Source: Certhia americana (Eukaryota > Chordata > Aves > Passeriformes > Certhiidae). From it: DNA of 64,000 bases. Positions 59,856 to 64,000 of the stretch are shown here, piece by piece. The position numbers were made by a program, and so were the translations under genes. The DNA lies in the NCBI GenBank assembly GCA_018697195.1, contig CM031872.1:9273428-9337427 (forward strand), written 5' to 3'. Under the pieces are notes generated by a model. The model was not told the DNA's origin, did not search any database, and saw only the letters and a program-made list of their open reading frames with translations. Position 1 is the first letter of the stretch, and each line of letters begins with the position of its first letter.

Positions 59856-59861
59856 AATAAA
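59856..59861 (+). promoter_or_regulatory. PAPPA: Poly(A) signal candidate AATAAA
   Basis: A canonical hexamer in TTACAAATAAAACTGTGATC. It lies about 5.5 kb after the stop codon, within the expected 3' UTR length. Sequence downstream of it still looks UTR-like, so it may be an internal (proximal) site. Confidence 0.5.
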
Positions 59862-59936
59862 ACTGTGATCTCGTCTAGAGAAAAATGTATTCATATTACC
59901 AACTGCTCTTCCATATTTATGTATCATATTGTATCT

Positions 59937-59997
59937 TTTTATTATAATTATTATGATTATTATGGTTATTATTGTTATTATTATTATTATTATTATG
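59937..59997. repeat. (ATT)n microsatellite
   Basis: About 20 ATT/TTA units with several GTT and GAT variants, in the 3' UTR. Confidence 0.95.
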
Positions 59998-60272
59998 GAA
60001 TCTTTCTTGGCACCTTTTGGAAGCCACGTCAACCAATACTCCAATGAAGTGCTGAGGATCTATTTTCACAAGAATTCTACTGGTCTACTGTATAAAAGAG
60101 AAAAGAAAAAAAAAAAAAAAAAGAAACAAGCAAAATACAGTACAACCCTTAATTCTGTACCTCACGCCTGTACGTTTGCTGCTCCAGTTTTGGGTTTTAT
60201 TTTGCGTTCGTTTGTTTTTAACGGATCTAATTTAAGTCTCCAAGCAATATATAAAGATGTAAATAGTAAAGC

Positions 60273-60281
60273 TTATTTATT
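60273..60281 (+). promoter_or_regulatory. PAPPA: AU-rich element nonamer TTATTTATT
   Basis: A perfect core nonamer of class II AU-rich elements, within an AT-rich stretch (60240-60350) of the distal 3' UTR. Such elements recruit mRNA-decay or stabilising proteins. A role here is inferred. Confidence 0.5.
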
Positions 60282-60710
60282 AAGATTGTCATCTTTTTTA
60301 ATTTATATTTACACAATTGTTCATCTAATTTATTTTTTTTTCAATACAGTTTTTAACAGTTGTCCTTTTTTGGTTCATGATGTTTTTTAAATCATTTTCA
60401 CAGAATTTCTTTATACAGCTTTTTCTCTTTCTTTGAATAAGCAACAACTTCCTCTAGTCTTTCAAAAACAGGTCATGTTTCACTCCAAAAAAAAAAAAGT
60501 TATGTCAGATTCATCAGAAATATTTTGCCATTGTTGATTCCTATACCCTAAAGTTCTATATTATATAAATATATAATACCTTGTATGCTTAAATATTTAA
60601 CTGTGTGATTTTGTATATATCTTCATACACATGCTCACACACATATGAGGGTCAATGTCCCCAGATGTTGGGAGAACAGAGAATCAGAAACACAAACAAT
60701 ATAAGCTTGT

Positions 60711-60716
60711 ATTAAA
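60711..60716 (+). promoter_or_regulatory. PAPPA: Poly(A) signal candidate ATTAAA
   Basis: The commonest variant hexamer, about 6.35 kb after the stop. A TATAAA-type signal at about 60564 followed by a GU-rich stretch (60602-60620), AATAAA at 61383-61388 and AATAAA at 61708-61713 are alternatives. Sequence alone does not decide among them. Confidence 0.4.
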
Positions 60717-61972
60717 GAGTTCTGAACTGGACTCCTCGCTCTTGCCACGTCTCCTTTGCTTTCGGTCGAGCCGTTCCTGAGCAGCGCCCATGGGGGTACC
60801 CAGTGTGCTCAGTGAGTGGCTGTGGGGTCCCACATCTGGCTGCACAGCTGTGCGGCATCCTGTCCACCTGCTCCAGCCCTTTGCTTTTGGGACAGGGGGG
60901 TTGAAAACTGCTGTGTTTTGCCAGAGGGCAGCAGTGGGTGGAGGGAGGGAGCCCCATGAGCCCATTTCACCCCCAGTGGGTTTGGCTGTGCCAAGGGGGT
61001 TCAGGTCCTGTTTCTCTCCAGGCAGGCTGGTGGAGGTTTTGGTGTGAAAGAGCTTGAAAATCTACTTGTCCATATTCTGCTTGCTTTCTTCATCACATGC
61101 AGAACACGTTCATCCAGAAAACCAGTCCCAGTGAGAGCCTGCTGTGGCTCAGGGGTATTACTGAGGAGGGAAGCGAGGCTGAAAGAAAACTATGTGCAGC
61201 CAGAGAGCTGAACATGCCAGTGCACAGAGCCTTTGGGCACATGAGAAAACAGACAGATGAAGATAAATCAGTCCCCAGAGGTCTAGAGAGAGCCAGGGTT
61301 GCAGTCTCCCCACCCAACCAAAGCCTTGTAAAGTGTGAACCAATAATTTGTGTGTGGTGAGGTCAATATATTGAGGGATGAGAATAAATAATATTTCTTT
61401 ATTTATTTTAGTCTGGCGTAAATAAGTCAGTTAAAAAAAAAAATGTTTTGCATTTCACCTGTGAAAAACCACTGCAACATATTGAGCAGGGAGAGGCAGA
61501 AGTCTCATGAGCAAGAATGCATCATGTTTTCTCTACCATCCTTGTCTTTGGTTAATGCATTATTAATGGAGTGTAAGTGCGTCACACACAGCCCTATCAA
61601 TAACACATGCTGTAAATATAAAGGCCCAGGAATGAGGGATTAAAGGGGTTGTGTCTATAGCAATGCACAAATCAATTGGCTCTGTGTCGAACTATCTATT
61701 AGGGATTAATAAAGACCTGAAGGTGGGAGCATCTGTGAAGGCAGGGAACAGCAGGCAGCTTGCTCCTGCTGGGCCCTGCTCAGCTCCTCTCCTCCTGCAT
61801 GTGCACAGCCTCCCCAGGATCAATTGGAATGCACGGTTTCTATGCCCAGGTTATGTGTCATGTCTGATCAATTGCTAAAGCTGAGGAAATTGCTCTGAAT
61901 TTGTATTGCAAAATCCTCTCCTGGCTCAAAGTCACAGCTTCACAGACAGACATGGCATTGGTGACTGTGGCA

Positions 61973-62024
61973 ATCACAGAATGACAGAACAGCTTGTGTT
62001 GGAAGGGACATTAAAAATCATCCT
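61973..62024 (-). mobile_element. CR1 LINE 3' end, short fragment
   Basis: The + strand reads AATCACAGAATGACAGAACA, then the CR1 block TTGGAAGGGACATTAAAAATCATCC. This is the reverse complement of a CR1 3' terminus, only about 50 bp, so heavily truncated or degraded. It has the same orientation as the other two CR1 copies in the window. Confidence 0.75.
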
Positions 62025-62545
62025 GTAATGGGAAAATGAAACTGTTAGCTGCAGAAAAATATTTCTTGTCAAAAAGACACAGAGGCTTAGAAAGCTTCCA
62101 TAGGATGACTGGAATGTAAAGAAAATCACTCACAAGTATTAAAAAAACCGTCCTTTCCATGTAGACAATGACATCTGAAAATCAAACGAACATTCAGGCT
62201 GGCAGATGTGTGCCCATGTGTTCACTTGCTCACACACATGTAGACACACAAACCCAGCAAACCCTTTCTGGTCCAGCACTACCCTTTCCTGGACTTGTTC
62301 ATTCCACCTCCTCAGTATTTCTGTTTGTAAGGAACACACCCCTGGAAGGTGGAGGAAAGTGAGTGGTTCGGAGGCTGGAATTCTGATTTTTGCTGCTTTT
62401 GCTGCTCATTAACTACCACAACACTGTGATGGCCCCAGATTTTTCCCTTTGCCCTGAATTGGAATAACAGCTGCCTACATAATTCAAGTCAACAACTGGC
62501 CTAAGTTCTCCAATAAAATGCAGCCAAAGGGCCAGGGTCTCCATT

Positions 62546-62570
62546 ATTTTTTTTTTTTTTTTTTTTTTTT
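62546..62570. repeat. Poly(T) tract
   Basis: About 25 Ts in the downstream flank. No adjoining retroelement was recognised. Confidence 0.85.
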
Positions 62571-63900
62571 AAGTACAAGTGAGGCAATAATGTGTCAAAA
62601 TAGTTTCAAAGGTCTTCACAATCTCTTGGCTGACTTCTTTTGGGCCTGAGGAGGATTGTTAGTGGTTAAAAACAACTTCTATGACCTATTTATTTAGATA
62701 AAAGGTTATTCACAACTTTTTGATCATTTTACTTATGATGAATGAAGAACTAATCCAGAGACCAACATCACCCCTCGTAGCCACCCTCCTTGCCCTGCTT
62801 TTAGGATGTTATCTGCCAGATTTTTTAATTTATAAATCACTTCCCCAGTAATACATTTTTTTTTAAAAGAAACTTAAGAGCCCATACCTAAGATCGCTGC
62901 TGGTCCCCTTTATCCTCATCCAGCCCACAAGGATGAACCAACTTATGCTTCAAGTGCAATGCATTGGCATTATTGATGAAAGAATTGAGATGTGGGGATG
63001 GTTCCGGCTGAATGCCAAACTCCACATCTGCCTTTGGGCACTCACCTTGTAACACAGATCTGCTCTTTTCCAAATGTAACATGGGTTATCCCAAGCCCTG
63101 GTGCTGCTGTGTTTCCATAAGGCTCCATGCCACAGTTCCTGCTAAACAGGCTTGCAGAGATGGGAGGGTGGGCAGGTGCAGGGAAGGGAAAGGAAATTCT
63201 TTTTATTGCACACTTTATTACTGCTGCAGTGCTCAAACTTTCCACCCAAGCACTTAAAGCCTCCTGACCCTCCTAGCACAAAAGCAAATGCCCAAGCTGA
63301 GGTACATTGTAGTGGTTCAAACCAGTCCTTGCAGCCCTGGAAGCTGCTGGTGCCCAGAATCAAGAGTGTGGACAGATTTTTGTACCCCCCAGCCCCAGCC
63401 CAGTGCAGTGAGGAGCACTGGCAAGGCAGGTCACCCCTCCACGGTGGCACTGTGAGTCATGGACCTGGTTTAACATCGTGACCACCAACAATCAGGGAGG
63501 CAGTCAGGCCATGTGTGCTTAGGAAAATAAAACAGAAACCTTTCCTTTGCATCTCACAGTGCACACATCATTTCATGGCAGGATGCTCAGCTTCTGGACA
63601 GCTGCTCCTGCCTCTGGGCCAGCAGGTACAGCGTGTGGTTTCTATCCTCCCAGGGCAGCAAGGCATGAGTTTGCAGGCTACTGAGTCATCTGTGGCACCA
63701 TAGGGCACTGCCATGGCCAAGCATTAGTGCTCCTGCAAGGCTTTGATCCCCCAGGAACCCCCTGCGATGGTGACAACCTTGGGTGCCCCACAGCACAGCC
63801 ACTGGCACTCACTGGGCTTCTTCCCCAGGCTCAGCAGAGTCCCATCCAACCAAGGAAAAAATGTTTTTCAAAAAAGGAGATGAAGGAGAAGCTCAGAGAA

Positions 63901-64000
63901 GGGAAGTTCAGGGAAGTTCAGGGAAGGGAAGGGAAATTGAGGGAAGTTCAGGGAAGTTCAGGGAAGGGAAGGGAAATTGAGGGAAGTTCAGGGAAGTTCA
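63901..64000. repeat. 40-bp-period minisatellite built of 10-bp subunits (runs off the window)
   Basis: Two and a half perfect copies of a 40-bp unit are seen. Each unit is four 10-mers: GGGAAGTTCA, GGGAAGTTCA, GGGAAGGGAA, GGGAAATTGA. All begin GGGAA, so the higher-order unit arose from a 10-bp ancestor. Purine-rich on the + strand. The array continues past the right edge, and its total length is unknown. Confidence 0.97.

Larger units (their letters stand above)
1..60740 (+). other. PAPPA: PAPPA gene, 3' part (overview)
   Basis: Twelve exons with canonical GT/AG borders join without a frame break into 579 codons and a TAA stop. The product is the C-terminal part of pappalysin-1, a secreted metzincin metalloprotease that cleaves IGF-binding proteins. 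The order seen is a pre-sushi region, five six-cysteine sushi modules, one Lin12/Notch repeat with the DGGDCC core, and a short cysteine-containing tail ending DLRG-x-S-x-G. The tail and the LNR/tail sequence match PAPP-A as I know it better than the paralogue PAPP-A2. The HExxH catalytic exons are upstream of the window. The gene start is not present, and the transcript end is approximate (see the polyadenylation candidates). Coding exons show no stop or frameshift, so the gene looks intact. Confidence 0.95.
54356..60740 (+). other. PAPPA: PAPPA 3' untranslated region (end approximate)
   Basis: Human PAPPA mRNA has a 3' UTR of about 6 kb, and a similar length here reaches about 60.4-60.7 kb. 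The region shows a GA-rich stretch at 54719-54746, a TCATTTAG tandem at 56092-56118, an A-rich tract at 57891-58110, an inverted repeat at 59689-59761, AT and ATT microsatellites at 59764-59997, an AU-rich nonamer at 60273-60281 and several poly(A)-signal candidates. Open frames inside, including one of 226 codons at 58688-59368, have no domain and are taken as chance. The end is inferred, not seen. Confidence 0.75.
60741..64000. other. Downstream flank, no gene recognised
   Basis: No exon with coding resemblance was found on either strand. The flank includes two more AATAAA hexamers (61383, 61708), a CR1 fragment at 61973-62024, poly(T) at 62546-62570 and a minisatellite at the right edge. 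ASTN2, which lies tail-to-tail with PAPPA in other amniotes, would be expected further right; its UTR could begin here but cannot be recognised. Confidence 0.6.

Noticed and set aside
60741..64000. Possible ASTN2 3' exon on the minus strand, expected from synteny
   Set aside because: No minus-strand frame here resembles an astrotactin C-terminus; a non-coding UTR cannot be excluded or shown.
1..64000. PAPPA2 as the identity of the gene
   Set aside because: The C-terminal DLQG-x-CACRDP and DLRG endings, and the very long 3' UTR, fit PAPPA better.
1..64000. tRNA, rRNA, CRISPR, operon or viral features
   Set aside because: None was seen by eye; the sequence is spliced vertebrate DNA, and no LTR or retroviral gene was recognised.

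Overview
The window is vertebrate nuclear DNA, almost certainly from a bird. Short coding exons with GT/AG borders are separated by long non-coding introns. Three interspersed repeats begin with the 3'-terminal signature of avian CR1 LINEs (around 14305, 42833 and 61973). I cannot name the species from sequence alone.

One gene fills the window: the 3' half of PAPPA (pappalysin-1, pregnancy-associated plasma protein A) on the + strand. Twelve coding exons lie between 1710 and 54355. They join in a continuous phase (0-0, 0-1, 1-2, 2-0, 0-1, 1-2, 2-0, 0-1, 1-0, 0-0, 0-0, 0-stop) into 579 codons plus TAA. If the gene keeps the 22-exon layout of human PAPPA, these are exons 11-22, covering about the last third of a protein of roughly 1,627 residues. 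Residue numbers below are window residues (w1-w579). The metalloprotease domain and the first two Lin12/Notch repeats lie upstream of the window.

Layout: 1-1709 is the end of an intron. Exons at 1710, 2225 and 5892 encode the region before the sushi modules. Exons at 15602, 22291, 25112, 25920, 29429, 32172 and 38951 encode five sushi/CCP/SCR modules, each with six cysteines. The exon at 43287 encodes the third Lin12/Notch repeat (LNR3). The exon at 54248 encodes the C-terminal tail and stop. A long 3' UTR of about 6 kb follows, with an A-rich tract, a hairpin-forming inverted repeat, AT and ATT microsatellites, an AU-rich nonamer and several polyadenylation-signal candidates. From about 60.7 kb to the end I see no gene, only a short CR1 fragment and, at the edge, a 40-bp-period minisatellite. 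In other amniotes ASTN2 lies beyond PAPPA tail-to-tail; none of its coding sequence was recognised here.

How the encoded parts work together (family knowledge): secreted dimeric PAPP-A cleaves IGFBP-4 and -5 and releases IGF. SCR3-SCR4 bind cell-surface glycosaminoglycan, and LNR3 works with LNR1/2 on substrate choice.

No new multi-gene system is visible. The most unusual structures are a 140-bp, 97%-identical direct duplication that brackets a 72-nt exon, a pre-miRNA-sized hairpin in the 3' UTR, a CpG-dense patch inside an intron, and a CR1 insertion ending about 56 bp from the LNR3 exon.
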